The notes: generated from the sequence alone by a model not told the origin. A DNA stretch of 64,000 nucleotides from Macrophomina tecta (GCA_024180945.1 JAKSGN010000035.1:744001-808000); one strand, 5' to 3'; positions 21,675 to 35,479 are shown, numbered from the stretch's first letter. A program made the numbers and translations.

Positions 21675-24600
21675 TAAGAAGGCCCGGAAATTCAAGCTGG
21701 CGTGGTATGTGAGATGGATTATATTATCGAAGGGCGTAACTACATGGTGGGAATATGATAGTTTGGCATCTAGGAAAGAATGGCCGGATCGGGAACGGCA
21801 GAGGACAGTGTGTCCGCCTGCAGTGAACACGCAGAGTCTCTTGAGGAGAACGACTGGCACTTTGCGTCAACACTCAGCGAAGAAGTGCGAAAGCCTCACA
21901 CTCCGTCGGTATGTTCATTGCCTTGGTGTGTCGTGCGTCACTACATTGCACGCCTCGCTTAGGATGGGCCACGACGTGGCTGATCAATCCTGCACTGCCT
22001 CATTGCCTGAAGAGGGCATGCCCAATCGCTTCTGACACTGCTAGCAATGCACGTCGGCGGGGTTAAAATATCCATGGCCTTTCGATGCCCTCGTATTTCT
22101 GTGGGGGGGGGGGCAGATAATGCATGCACAGTGGGCACAGCCATACCGGCACAGCCCCAACCACATCCCACACCCCTTTACGTGCCCGAGAATGCAGGCG
22201 CCGTGGCACCGATGTATGACGAGAGTGGTAGCGCACATGGAATGCGCCACGTAATCTCTCTGTGGCTTCCAAGAAGCCATTTCCTCCAATGCATGAACAG
22301 GGCCGCTCTTGAAGCGCTCGTATGCCGCCGTCCTTCGATTGGGTTCTTCGCTGTACGCCCGGACCCCCTCGACTTGTATAGGGTTGCGGTCTGGCATGAT
22401 TCGCGGCGTGCGGGAGATGGCAGCGTGATGCTGGGCGCCATCGGCTTGTGGGCCCAATCTTCGGACCTGGCCACGCCAAGCTGGAAGATTCCTGCTGGGA
22501 GCACCTCTGAAGCGGCAGGTGAAGGCCATTGGTATTATGTTGAAAAGGACCGATGTAGGTCTACTTAGAGCGCGCACTGACCGAGAGGTCTCAACTTAGC
22601 ACGAGCCATATCTTGTGTCAAGTGTGTCTTTGGGCATTGTGACGGGACTATGGAGCGTTTGAAGGGGAGGAAAGACGAGCATGACCGGGCATGAGACTCA
22701 GAGGATTGGGACGAGGAGAAGGACGATACGGGACAAGCGGCGGGGGGAGACTTCGGCCGCATGACTTCAAGAATGCTCGCGATCTGTGCCATGTAAGCCG
22801 TTTTGGATAGGTGAAAATCAGTCAGATGGCGGGACGGCAGCTTCAGGCGCCCTGGTACACGCATCGGTGGATGAAGAAAGGTGAAGCCCTGAGAATTCAG
22901 CTCTCGATACGGCTGGCTTGGCAATAGGAGGACGAAGTTGCGGAGCGGTTGTAGGCCAAGAATGACGGCGGCCGACGGGGGTTTGTCACAGTGCGGATAC
23001 AAGTATGGGAGAGATGAAGCTGTGGTGAGAGTGCTCTGGGACGATCGTTGGGGTGATGTTGCGCGCGTTCTTTGCGACGTGCTGGAGCGAATGCGAAGGC
23101 CACAGACAGCACCACGGCGACTCTGTGGCGGCTCGACAAACAGGCTCTGTGCACCCCTGACCGCTTGCTCGATCGAGGCTGCACAGGCTGAGGCCGTCGG
23201 CGACAGAGCCCCTGCAAGCGTGTGCCGTTACTCCCGACGAGCTGACGCTCCAAACAGCAGCACGCGAATCACGGCCAATAGCGCCGCTTCTCGAAGACGC
23301 AGCGAACACTGCAGCTCCGGATACCCGTGGTACGGCTCTGGGACGCGCATGTCCCTGTTCTTCTTTTGAGTTGAGACGCGTGATTCGGCCGAAGGCGAAA
23401 CTGCGGGGACCTAGCAAGTGGTTGGAGGAGGGCGTGCAGGCGGACGCTAATCACGGACTCACGATAGCACGATATCCCAGTAAACAGTGCTGGGGGAGCC
23501 AATGGCCGCTGGCGTTGGCCGTGATGGCGAGCTCGCGGCGCCGGACAAGGAACTAAATAGCAACGGGCGACTCGGCCCCAATATGGACCGTTATGCAGAG
23601 CGCTGATGCTAACGCTGCCGAGAGGCAGCTCCAATCTAGATGCGCGTGCTTCAGCCAAGCCTCCTTAAGCGTGTATTAGAGAGAGTCGGGGACAAAAAAG
23701 GACCTTAACGGCCGTCCGGGGAGAAGCGGCGGCCGGCAACGGGGAGGTGCCGGTGCTTCCGGGCGAAAAGGTTTAGCGCGATGGAATTCGTCGTCGCTGC
23801 CGGGACCAGGCAGCTAATTGTCAGGCCGACATGGTTACATGAGCGGCGAGTCGTGTCGGGCGCAGCGAGTCGCAGCCGGCGTGACGTAGGGCGGAACTGG
23901 CGTGGGTGCGGCTGGAAGCTCTGGGCTAAGCCTCTGCCCTCCGCAACGTCCCCCGACCTCACGCGCGCCGCCAGCCGCTGCCGGTCCAGCCCTACGCACG
24001 CCGCCTCTCGCCAGTCGCGCCGCTTGCTGCACAGCGCTCTCCCGTCCGGTGTTTCCCGAAAAATTTTCCCTTCACGACCTCGCCGGCCCTCTCGGTGTCG
24101 ATGGGCGGCGTCTGGGGCCAGCCAGGCAGGACCACGCGCAGCACCGCGCTCTCTCCGCCGCCGCCGCCTGAGCAGAATCCCCAGGGCCGCCGTTGACGTG
24201 ATCGCGCTCCAGACTCACATATATCTGCTGCCCGAAAGGCCCCATCGCCCGCCGCCCGTCAGCAATTTTTAGACGGCGGCGGGCCCGTGCCCGGGCCAGC
24301 AGCAAGGCAGGGTGGGCGCGCGCTGCCCTGATTGGGCGCAGTTCCGCCGAAGCGACCAGTGTGCGACTCAACGGCAGCAGCGTCACGGTTAGTCGGCATC
24401 TCGAGCTCCCACCGAGCGCACTTCTCTCCGCCCGCACGCCCAATTCGCGACGCTGACCTGATCCTGCTCGTCTTGTTTCCGCGCCGCCTGCGCCAGTGCC
24501 AATGCCGTTCCCCAGGGACCGCCGCCGCCCGCCGCGCCCGCGACCAGCGGCCCGCCGCCAGGAATGTGCACCCATGTCCGCGTAGATGTGCTTCGCCACA

Positions 24601-27166
24601 GTCTATCGAGATCCCCCCTCCACGTGCCTCCATACCCAAGCTCCCCGCCGGGCTGTGCAAGTCACCGAGAGCCCAGAGGCCCGCCGAACTGGGCAGATCC
24701 CGCAGCCGAAGTGTGGCTTGGTCCTCATGGATGACGGTATCTCGAGACATGTGCGACCCCTCGGCCATGCCGAACCCAGCAGTGCTGCCCGCACACGCTT
24801 GCCAAGCGATCCTGCATCCTGGACCGTTACCGGCAATTCCACCAGCCGCACCCTCTGGGTATGGATCCTCAGCGACAGCCAATGGCTGCTCCACTGCCTG
24901 GTAACATATCTCCAAAAGGGGCCCCTCACGAAAGCACCTGCCAGCTCCACGCCAGGGAGGGAACAATGGCCGTCACCAGCCTTTTAGCCTGGTCACAAGA
25001 CTCACGGCCATTGGACGCGCGATCCTAGGGAACTCCCGCCCCATAGTTTAACCGTTCCCTCCGCGCTGGGGGCTCGAGCCAGAGGCCGTCCTGTCTTCCT
25101 GACCTGCGGCAGGCGAGAACGTCGTGATTGCTTGGTCTCGGCAGCACAAACGGGATACCCTCCCTTGCCCTGCCCTCGCCACACAATCCGCTTTTGGGCT
25201 TCGTGTGAGAGGCTGTCTCTTGGCGGCAAGGTGAGATTTCCCTTTTCATTTGTTCCCGTGCGACGCCTGCACACGCGTCGTCCTCTTTGCGTGCTGCACC
25301 ATTCCGTACCTGCTGCCCTATCATTCTTGGGCCGACATAATTTCTGGTGTCATGCCGAGGCCATGAGATAGTCGACGCTCCAGCGCCCAGGGGCGGACGC
25401 TGCCAGGGGTGGCCGCGACGGCGCCAGGGCTCGCGTGCTGCCGAGGCTTGCCAAAGCGGGCGGCAGCCACACCGGCCGGTCGTGAAGGCGCATCATATGC
25501 AGAGCAGAATATCAGCCTCCAGTCTCGGCGAAACAGGGGCCGATTCATGACCAAACAGAGCCGTCACAGCGAGCTTGGCCAGAAAGAGACGGCACCGGGT
25601 GGTCTATGTCCAAGTGAAACCCGTCAGTGGGGAAGCAGAACGCAAAATGCCGGCGCTTTGCGATGCGCGTATTCGCTCTGAGGACCAAGCCGTGGCCTGA
25701 CCCAGAGGCGAGCTAGCCGGATCCATCACCAAGGTTCGACGTGCCTGAAGAGGCTACGGCTGCTCTGGCAGACGGGGATGACGCTGCTGCATCATTGCAT
25801 GTGTAGCCTTGGGATGATGCCGGCGAGGCCAGACAGGCAGGCCCGGGCGCCCTCGACAAACTCTGGCGGCTGCTGAGGGCGGACAGGCATCGCTATGTAC
25901 GGCAGCATCAGTCCCTGCCGATCAGCCCTAGCAGAAGTCTAGGGCGGCGCTAAGTAAAGAACTGGGTGACAGGGAAGGCAGGGTGGACAAATGGGCACGG
26001 CCGGATGCAGAGAAACCCGCTCGCGGCGTCAGCAACTGACGAATTGCTCGAGCCATGTTTGGGTTCCGGTAAGCTCGCGGATCGGCATCCGAGTTCATGC
26101 GCACGCAGATCTGCCAGTGGGCGGCGGCCGGGGACTCTCGAGGCCCGTTATCGGATTCGGACAGCCCCCACGAACGACTGGCGATAGCGGCACGACTGGC
26201 GGACGAGGGGCGAGCAGCTTGGCCGCGGGCGGAGGGCATGGGAAGCAACGCTCGGGCGGGCAGCTGACGTCCCACTGCGCCCCGACGCGCAGTGGGTGGA
26301 CCATGCGCCACATCACGGGGACGGGCAGCTGTACGTTGCAAGGCGCAGCGGCCGGCGATGGGGGGGGGAGGGCTGGTTGAGGCCCCAGGCAGCTCCACTC
26401 CCTGCGGTGCTCGTTGCGCGGTGCCTCGGCGCCAAGCGTTCCGTTGCGCGACGGGCCAAGCAACGCTGGGCTCTTGGGCGCGCGTCCGCCGGACGAGTTC
26501 TGGACGGGGGCAGGGCGTGTGACTCGGCGCGAACACACAGATCGCTTATTTCCGCCGGCGTGCGGCATGCTGGCCGGCAGCCGGGACGCGGATTGGCCAG
26601 CGGCGGGCCAGCCTCGAGGATTCTGGAAAACGAAGCGGAAAAGCGGCAAGCGCAGGTGGGGCTGCGCAGGCCATGTTCGAGTGGCGGCGGCGCGAAGCGG
26701 AGTGCCTTGGCCCACCCCAGGCAGTCGGGAGCGGGAGGTGCGAGCGACGGGCGCGCTATCCCTCGATAAGCGAGGCCAAGCTTCATCCATTACGTAGCGC
26801 TGGGCAACAGGGCGCTGCTGAAGTAATGCCCACATCGTCCTTCCCTACCCAGCCGGTGGATCTGCCTCTGTCACACAGCCCAGCCCGCCCGGCCCTGTTC
26901 TGCCCTCGCGCTCGGCGCAGCCCTACCCTCGACTGCCAGACCGAGCCCCCAACGGCGGACGCCCGCTTGGCAGCGATTTGCACGCCCGTGCTCGGTGCTT
27001 CCTTAACACCGCCGCGCCTGCGATCACCGCCACTGAACGCCCTTGGCCGCGCCGTTCTCCACAGCCTGTGATATGCCCTGGTCACATTAAAACCCATTCC
27101 CCCAGCGGATTTTCGCCCGAGCCGCGGAGTCGCCTCTGACCTAGACCCCAACAACCACCACCGTAC

Positions 27167-30100
27167 ATGGCCGCCCACACGCCCTCAGAGACGATGCCTC
27201 TCGAGGACGCGCAGAGCCAGTCGCCGTGGGCCACGCCGGCCACCACTCAGGAGACCGACCACACGCCCCGCGACCCGTCTGAGCAGCCCGACCCGGACTC
27301 GCCGCCTGCGGACCAGCAGCCCGATGGTCAGCCTCCACGGCCCCAGCTGCCCATGCAGAAGCGCCGCAGAGTCACCCGCGCCTGCGATGAGTGCCGCCGC
27401 AAGAAGATCAAGTGCGATGGCAAGCAGCCGTGTACCCATTGCACCGTCTACAGCTACGGTGCGCCCTCAATGGCCCCGACCCCCCCCCCCCCACCCCCCA
27501 AACACCCTCCAGCCCCGCCTGAGTGCTGACAGCCCGCCAGAGTGTACCTACGACCAGCCCTCCAACCGCCGCCGCAATGCTGCCCCGCAGTACGTGGAAG
27601 CCCTGGAGAACCGCATGAAGCGCGCCGAGGCGCTGCTGGGTGCCATTCTCCCCAATGTAGACCTCGACGACCCTGCCCTTGTAGCAAGCTTGCAGGAAGG
27701 TGTGCTGCCTCCCCTCCCCCACGTTCAAGCTAGGCCCTTCCCCGCGTCAGACACCCAGATGGCCCACGCACCCGTCGACCGCCCAATGCGTGCCGACACC
27801 ATGATTCCGCAAGGTCAGTCCGAGGAGGGACAGCTGGAGTCGATGGTGCGCGCCACTGGCCAACTCGACCTCGACGAGCACGGCTACTGGGACTACCACG
27901 GCCATTCGTCTGGCTTGAGCTTTGTGCGTCGAATGCGTGAGAGGTTCGACATCATGGGCCGAGGTGAAGGCGAATCGTCCCCGTTCCCCCTTGCCCGACC
28001 TCTCTCCCACGTGTTCGAGTCGCCCAAGTCTGTTCAGGATTCGCCTGCAGCCTTCGAAAATGTCATGCCTGGTGGTGCGGAGCTGCCCCCAAAGGAAAAG
28101 GCCCAAGAATTGTGCGACACTGCCATCAACGATGCCAGCGCCCTGCTACGTGTTGTCCATATGCCTAGTTTCTGGAAGAGCTTTGAGGAGCTGTATAGCA
28201 AGACGCCCGAGGAATATGGTGCTGCTGAAAATAGTTTCCTGCCATTGCTGTACACTGTCCTTGCCCTAGGAACCCTGTTTTCCCGTACCTCCGAGGATCT
28301 GGACGAGGTAGGCTACCAGAAGGCCATCGACCAAGGGTACGTCCACCCCACCCCCTGCTGGCCCAGGAGGCTGACGGTTTCGTAGTGTCCAATATTTCAA
28401 GGCTGCCCGAAACATCCTGGACATTGCCATGTGCCGTGACTTGCATGCGCTTCAGGCCGTCATCTTCATGATCTTGTTTCTCCAGTCTTCCGCCAAGCTT
28501 TCCACTTGCTATGCCTACATTGGCATTGCCCTCCGCTCCGCTCTCCGCATGGGCCTGCACCGCTCTATGAACGATCGATTCAGCCCTATTGAGAATGAGA
28601 CTCGCAAGCGTATCTTCTGGGTCATTCGAAAAATGGACATCTACGTGGGTGCGCTGCTGGGATTGCCTCACACTATGAGCAGCGAGGAGATCGACCAAGA
28701 GCTGCCAGCTGAACTTGACGATGAGTATATTACGGAGACTGAATATCTGACTCAGCCTCCTGGCACTGTTTCCCTCATTACTGCATGCAACGCGCACACT
28801 ACGCTCATTGACATCCTCGCGAAGGTGGTTCGCGTGGTCTATCCCATCAAGGGCAAGACGCACATTCTGCAAGGACAGAAGATAATGTCCTATACCGTCT
28901 CCTACGCTGATATCAGGGAACTCGAAAGGGACCTTCAGCAGTGGATGGAACACCTTCCAATGGCGCTGAAGCCAGGAGGTGAGGCGAGTGTGCTGATTAC
29001 TCGGTGAGTGCCTTACTAAATTGCGAGGAGGTTCGATTTCATCTAATTTTTTTTTGGTAGGGTTCGACAGCTCCTGCGCATGGCATACGCACACACGCAA
29101 ATGATGCTCTACCGACCATTTGTCCATTACGTCTCAAAGTCGCCGAACTGCGCATCCTTGGATAAGCGTGCCTATGCCTGTGCATCCGCCTGTATCAGTG
29201 TATCCCGGAACATCATCCACATCACTGCAGAAATGAAGAGGCGAGGAATGCTCAATGGTTGTTACTGGTTCACAATGTACACGACATTTTTCTCGATCAT
29301 GACGCTTGTTTATTTCGCTCTCGAGAACCCGGAATCCCCGACGAGCCAGGATGTCTTGAAAGAGGCGTACGAAGGAAAGGATGTCTTGGAGGGCCTTGCC
29401 AAGCGGAGTATGGCCGCGGATAGGTGCACAAGTACCCTCAGGGTAGGTTTGATAATTTCATTTCTTACGTACACCCACTGACAAACTCAGGCTGTGTTTG
29501 ACCAGCTTCCGGAACGGATCCGGCGAGGCCGAGAGCTGGCGCTCGCAGCCGCGAGTCGCAAGCGTCGACAAGCCCCTTCACCCCAGCCCGATGACAAGTC
29601 CATGTCCGGTGTATCCGAACCAGACTTACATGATGTTCAGGCTATCCCGCCTCGGCGCGCGAATACCTTCCCCAAGAATCTTGACGATCCTCGTGCGAGA
29701 GGTTCGTTTCGTCCAAGCTTTCCTCAGCCTCCTGACCTCGACGGATCACCGCACAGTCAGGTTGGAACTGAACCGCAGGTCTTCCCCCATAGCATGCCTG
29801 CTGCTACCAACAATTTCTATCCTCAAGGTATACAGCAGAGCATGGCACCGTCTCCCATGTTCCGTCATGCACAGCAACAGCAGCCGCAGCCCCAGCAGAT
29901 GTCTCAGTTCGGATTTCTGCCGGCACACAATGCGTTCATCGAGCGCATCAATGGACTCAACCCGCCGATCCCCGACCTCAGCGCTATGATGTTTCCCTCT
30001 GGCGACCCACTCGCATACCCGAATCAGCCGATGACGACATTTGAGAACAACGGTTTCAGTAACATCAACAGGGCCGGTGATCCCACGAACGCTTTCCTCG

Positions 30101-30528
30101 CGTTTGGCGGGTCTGGGGGCCCAGGTACTCCGGTTTCTAGCAATCGCAGCGGTAGCAACAGAAACTCGGGCATCTTCGGCATGGCTCCCAACCCTACTCC
30201 GCATGGCGACCCTCATGCTGCCGGTACCGTCGATGTCGAACTCCATAACCCCAGCCCGTTCATATTCGCTGCTGGAACGCAGTTTGGTATGGCTCCTGGC
30301 TCGATACACGCGGCACAGCAGCATGGTCGACAGATGTTCGGTGCTGCGGGAATGCAGGATGGCATGGGGACTTCGAGTGGTGCCGGTATGGGTGGTCCGA
30401 TGGCCATGGCTGGCGCTGGGCCTATGAACTTGGACGACCTTTTCACGGGAGAGGAATGGGCCGGTATGTTTGCTGAGCAGGGAAGTGGCATGGGTCAAGG
30501 CCAAGGGATGGGCTTTGGTTTCCGTTAG
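27167..30528 (+). CDS. Zn(II)2Cys6 fungal-specific transcription factor, 5 exons
   Basis: Exons 27167-27458, 27541-28336, 28386-29003, 29061-29442 and 29491-30528 (introns 82, 49, 57, 48 nt) join in frame to 1041 aa. The binuclear cluster is [17 protein letters not shown] then THC and, across the first intron, the sixth cysteine (YSYE|C): Cys 73, 76, 83, 89, 92, 99 with the standard 2-6-5-2-6 spacing. A linker and short coiled coil follow ([20 protein letters not shown]). The fungal-specific regulatory domain occupies about 280-640 ([58 protein letters not shown]). The last 345 residues are Gln/Pro/Gly/Met-rich, as in activation domains. Such proteins bind CGG-containing promoter sites and often control carbon or secondary metabolism. 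The target pathway cannot be read from this sequence. Intron 1 carries a C run of 14. Confidence 0.92.
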
Positions 30529-33500
30529 TATACGGGAGGCAGGAAGAAGAGAAGGGGATCAAGGTGATGATCTCGAACTTTACCGACGTCTAACAGGGCT
30601 CGAGATCCTCCCCAGACAACAATTCAGGGTCAGCACGGCGGGAAGGTTCGGTTACTGCATGACGAAGGGATCGTTTGGAGACCATCAAAGAGGCGGGAGT
30701 TGTAATGAAAGAGAAGGTTACGACAACGGAATCAGGGGCTACCCGAGACCCAAACGGACAAGGACGACGACTCGGGTGGCGCCAATAAGGATTCATCAGC
30801 ACCATGATTATGGAACAGGTGCCATTTCTGTGCGCACCAGCGGACGTGGGTGGCTGGAGATGGCACCTAAGCGAAGATTATAAAGAAGATGGAAGTTGGC
30901 ATGAAGGAGGAGGGAAAAGGAGAGAAGCCCGGACGTGGATGGGGACTATTCCAATGTGGTCCCTTTGCCTGATTTTGTCAAGTAGCGGCGCCGGTTCGCC
31001 GCACCTCAGGAGTCTGTGGGGTTGTCATACGCGCATACTGTGCATGTACCAGGTGTACGCACTGCCTCATTGCATTGCTTACGCTTCGTTCATGATACCC
31101 CGCGGTTTTAAAGAATAACGGCTTTTTGTGTGTGGAGTGGGAAACAATTTCTTTATTGGTTGGGAAAGGATGGGGGATGTGGATGTGTTGTTGTAAAGAT
31201 GGAGAGAGATGTGTGTTGTTCGTTTCGAGGGGAGAGAGGGGATCCGGAAAAACGGTGGAGGGAAAGGCGTCTTAATTTTTTTTTTTTTTTCCTTTTCTCT
31301 TTCTCTTTTCTAAGGTGTTTGTTTTGTTTCTGTTCATGTGTGTTGTCTCTCCTTTTTCACATCTTTTCGACACCGTATTTCTCGTCCCTTTTTCCTTGGC
31401 GCTGTGCACCGGGCGTCACAAGCCTTGCTCTCGCCACAAACATATTATTTTCCTTGTGCCGCGTTTCGGGGGGGGGGAAAAAAAGAACCGGCAGTTTCCT
31501 GGGGAGAATAACCGATGATTGCATGGGCTCGGTGTCAGCATTCAGGAGTTCTTTTCTTTTTTTTCTCCCTGTCTACTTACGCCAAACGTCCGCTCCTTCT
31601 GAAAGAGAGAACATTTGACGACCAGTGCGCGATTTGGCTGGCTGCCTTCGATGTTCTAGTCTGGCAAATATATTATAGTGTTTGGTCGTAGTTGGCGTGT
31701 GTCTGCGTGTCTTTATTCTTTCCCCTTTGGTCGAAGATGAGTGCTTCTCCGTGGGTGGGCATGGAGAGATGGTGTTGATGCTTGCAGCTGGAGAGGAGAA
31801 GAGGATGCGAAGCCGATGTCAGAATCGTTGCGGTCCGCCATCATTGTGGGGGGTTGGAACATTGGTTCAGGTGAATGCTTCAAACCGCCCCTCACAAGAT
31901 TTGCGCATGTTGCTGTGGTACTGTTGGAACCGCGCTCGTACGGCTTGAGAGGAAAGAGAGCATTACTAGAGGTCGTCTTGTAAAGGCTTCACGCGTGGAT
32001 GGCTTGGTTCGTCTTCCTGGTGTCCGCCATTGTTACATGGCCACTTTTTTTTTTCGGTAATTCTGCCTTGACATGGTGCGCGCGTGTGTGGATGATCCTG
32101 TAGATGTGCGCCTTCGTGCTGCTCATGCAGCGTGGGGGAAGATGCAGTCGTATGTATGTACATGTGTATATAGTTAACATATCACTTGCTGATAGGCTCG
32201 TGCGCAGCAGGGCCGAGGAAACGAAATGCATGAGAGGTGGTTATGCAGCGACCGGCTGTGCATGAGGCACGAAAAAGAGCCCTTGCACCCTCGTTCCGTT
32301 CGCATTGGGCGCGGAGGATCTTTTCGCTCTCAATCGAGACTGGTCCGGAGCTGTCTCCTGCTACGCATTGCAACCGCGCGCACGTACCCGATATTTTTCA
32401 TGTCCACTGGAGCTTCATTCTTGGACGAAGCACCTGCCGCATCAGGCCACACTTGCATGGGTGACTCATCTCTGCTTACAGTCGGGTGCTTCGCACCCTT
32501 GCTCGTCCGTTCTCTCTCAGCTGAGTAAATCAATTACAGTTGACGTGATGTGGGAGACGTCATACGGCACAAGAGCGCCGGCGGCAAGTGGACCGTCCGT
32601 TCCGTCACCCTCGTTGCCTTTTTTCTTTTTTTTTTTTTTTTTTTTGGTTGGTTGCGTTGCTTGGCAGACGTTCGTCTTGTGGGAACAGGTGCTGTCCGGG
32701 TATTTCCGTGGGTAGTTCGTGCGGCTGGAGATCCTGGCTGGCCGGCTGGCTGACTAGTGAGTGCCCACGCTTTCCTCTCCTTCCCTTGGGGACCCCGGAT
32801 GACGAGTTTTGCGGGGAACTGGATGGCTAGTAAGTGCCGCAGCTTCGCTCCTCCACCACTCTACGGTGTACGGAATACAAGAAGAAAGGGTGGGAAAGCG
32901 AAGACAGCACGAGTCTCGTATCTCGCTTTCGACTATCGACCTTCCGTCGACCACTCGCCGTGCCCATTGTGCTTATTGGCATACGCGATTGACGTTGCAG
33001 GCGATGGCCGGTGCGCTGTATCACGACCTATCTCTCCTCTGTGCCACTTCGCGCGGAGAAAGTCTGTCGGACGCGCGTCACGGAGGCCGGCGGGGATCCA
33101 GCGTCGCGTTCGGCATGGTGTCAACCATGCCGAGTGGTTGATGGGGAGGAAGGGATGGCGGGGGGGGAACACATGTGTTGCGCGCGCGCTGCCAAGGGCG
33201 GCGGCGGGTTCGCGAGGGTAAATCAGGCTAACATACCTTGCTCACGAATGAGACGGCTTCGCCAAGAGCGGCGCCCTTGGCGGAGGGGACGGGAAAGTTT
33301 GGCGCCGAGAGCGGACGCGCGTGCCTTAGGTGTTGCTATAGGCCAAGCGGCTTGTCCCTACGGGCATGGAAACTCTTATCTAGTTCCGTTTGGGCATGCT
33401 TCTCGACGCAGCTTATGACTCTTGGGCAATAGCGTGGACCGGGGGAGAGGTCGGCGGCCCCGACGGATGACGGAATTTCTTGGTGGTCTTGGAGACGGTG

Positions 33501-34478
33501 TGGCGCAACACCTCTTTTAGAGGAAAATTTGCCCGCTCTCCCGCGGCCTGGGCGTTGGCTTGGTGCCCGTCAGCGGAACTGTGGCACATGGCGGAACACT
33601 TGTGGCCTGAAGGCTTTTCAGGGTTGCGCGTGCTTGCGGGACCAAGAAAACACGCTTTATCCTTCAACACTCCGGGCGGGACGCCCAGGCCTGGGTTTCC
33701 GCCGGCTTGTGACCAAGGATTCTGGGCGAATTGTGGGAGCTGAGTCCTTAGGCTGTACTTTCCGCGTGCGTGGGGGCGGGCTTGGTGTCTTGGTCTCCGC
33801 TGAGCCGTACGTTGCTGCACACGTCTGGCTCCAGGATGGTCTGATTCCTTAGGCCCTTGTGGCTGGAGCTCCACGCTTGGTAGTGGCGACTTGTGGGCTT
33901 GGTCTGAGCGCGGGGCAGCGGAGGTGAAGGAGTTAGCATTCTGCCAGTCTTGCGCGTTCTACGCATCGATGCGTTACTCTTGCGTACATTCTTGTCCGAA
34001 TACCCTCACTCTCAGCCGGCGTGCCGGCATATGAGCTAGCCATACCGCTATGGCATGTTCCATCGAACTATTGCATTTTCAGACGCAACAATGTGAGTAG
34101 GGTTAAAGGCTATGTTTGTGACGTAACCAATGTCCCCGAACACTTCCCGTCCGAGAACTGCTGCGGCCTTGTTTCGATACATTCAAAGCCGGCATCACAG
34201 ACCGCAGATGGTTTAGAAAGTAGCGTTTCTGTGAACAAATTCTCTGAAACTTCCCATAAGTGCAGCTGTAGAGGCGCCAAACCGGGTACTAGATAGCAGC
34301 GGGACTCACCGAAATTCTAGGGAGGCTCCAGAAACTCACTTTTATAACACCCTCAGCTGCCGTGCATGACTATTCTGCTGGTCTTATATTATTAGAGAAG
34401 CGTATTCGGTATCTGGGAAGCTGACTCACTTACAAAGTGAGGGCTTAGGAAATCATCCTTGGACAGTAGGCTATGGGG

Positions 34479-34551
34479 AGTTGTAGCAGTCATCTGGGCA
34501 TGTACTGTATCAAAACGTAGGTACAATTGCATCCGGACGACTGACCCAACT
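34479..34551. repeat. Short foldback element
   Basis: The left arm 34479-34505 (AGTTGTAGCAGTCATCTGGG...) and the reverse complement of the right arm 34521-34551 (AGTTGGGTCAGTCGTCCGGA...) match over most of their length (about 23 of 31 positions with small gaps), separated by about 15 nt. Both arms are versions of a motif found singly elsewhere in the window. It resembles a miniature inverted-repeat element reduced to its ends. Confidence 0.55.
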
Positions 34552-34744
34552 GCCAATGCATCATACAGTGTGCTTAGAACGATCCAGAGCCGCCCTCGTC
34601 ACTAACCTCTGGTTTACACCTCTTCCGGCCGCATAGACTAACCCCACCGTTCTGTTGGCAGTCTCAAGTTGCAGCGAAGGCGGGTGGGGGTCGTTCGTCA
34701 ATAGCCTCTGGTTTGGACTGCCCCAATCCACCAACGGCATATAC

Positions 34745-34895
34745 TAGGAAGCGACGTAGCTAACGTCCTGACATTTAAAAAACCTGCTTAACTCGCGGGG
34801 CGGACTGAGGATCAGGTGATACAAAGCTACGTGGCCAACCTTCTGACATCCAGGGAGCTTGTTCATCTCGCGGGGCCAGGGTGACTGACCGTCTG
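34745..34895 (+). repeat. Diverged tandem repeat, two units of about 74 bp
   Basis: Shared landmarks recur in the same order at about 74-bp spacing: GCTAACGTCCTGACAT then CTCGCGGGGC in unit 1 (from 34757), and GGCCAACCTTCTGACAT then CTCGCGGGGC in unit 2 (from 34831). The units have drifted, so the duplication is old. Confidence 0.45.
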
Positions 34896-35479
34896 TTTGA
34901 TAGTTCGCTTGATGAGTTGTCGCTCGTCAGTTATGAGGCTTGCTGAACCTGTCAACTCATCTTCCCATGGAGTCATCATGGCAGTTGACTGCAAATAACA
35001 GATGAGGTGCTAATAAACGGGGTTTTATTTGGTCTTGTACTCATGTTGAACCAGGTATTTCTGCTTGCACAAGGTAGACCCTATCGAACCAACATCAGCC
35101 GGATTCATAGCCAACTTAAAGTGTCCTAAAGTGTCTTCTGTCTCACTATAGCTTCCTCTGCTCCTCTTCATTTCATCAAAAACCGGAGCCAGGGCTAAGT
35201 TATCCACCAAAGACGCTAAAAGGATCATGAGCGCCTCAACATGCAAGCAGTTTCCTAATATCACGCCACATACTTGTACCGCGCAAGGAACACTCACTAC
35301 GTATCTAATCCAGAAGTATGAGGACGGCCTTTTATTGGGAACTGGCCGTGTCTGGCATATTGCCCATAGAACCTGTTATAGCCGGCAGGGAGTGTTCCAA
35401 AGAGTGGATGCTGAATGCTTGTACTGTCGTGTTCTGGTGAAGGAGCTATCTGCAGGAGGAGGCTAGCTAAGAGGGGTAT

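Larger units (their letters stand above)
16942..27166. other. Gene-poor stretch of about 10.2 kb
   Basis: No ORF in it looks like a known protein, and most overlap others on the opposite strand. 16942-18050 is T-rich and reads like 3' UTR and spacer. T19 lies at 18163-18181, A20 at 18709-18728 and G11 at 22103-22113. Copies of a short dispersed motif occur at 18136 and 21657. A few minus-strand ORFs around 19814-20395 and 21207-21503 have a protein-like composition but no family I can name and no convincing splice chain. From about 23750 to 27100 the DNA is markedly GC-rich with ORFs in all frames, most simply read as the extended promoter and leader of the Zn(II)2Cys6 gene that follows. Confidence 0.5.

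Noticed and set aside
22041..22577. Overlapping ORFs of more than 170 codons on both strands
   Set aside because: Both strands are open over the same span, neither resembles a family, and a G run interrupts the start; likely chance openness.
24072..26835. Several long ORFs in all frames upstream of the Zn(II)2Cys6 gene
   Set aside because: High GC lowers stop frequency; translations are Arg/Ala/Gly/Pro-rich without domains, and they overlap each other on both strands.
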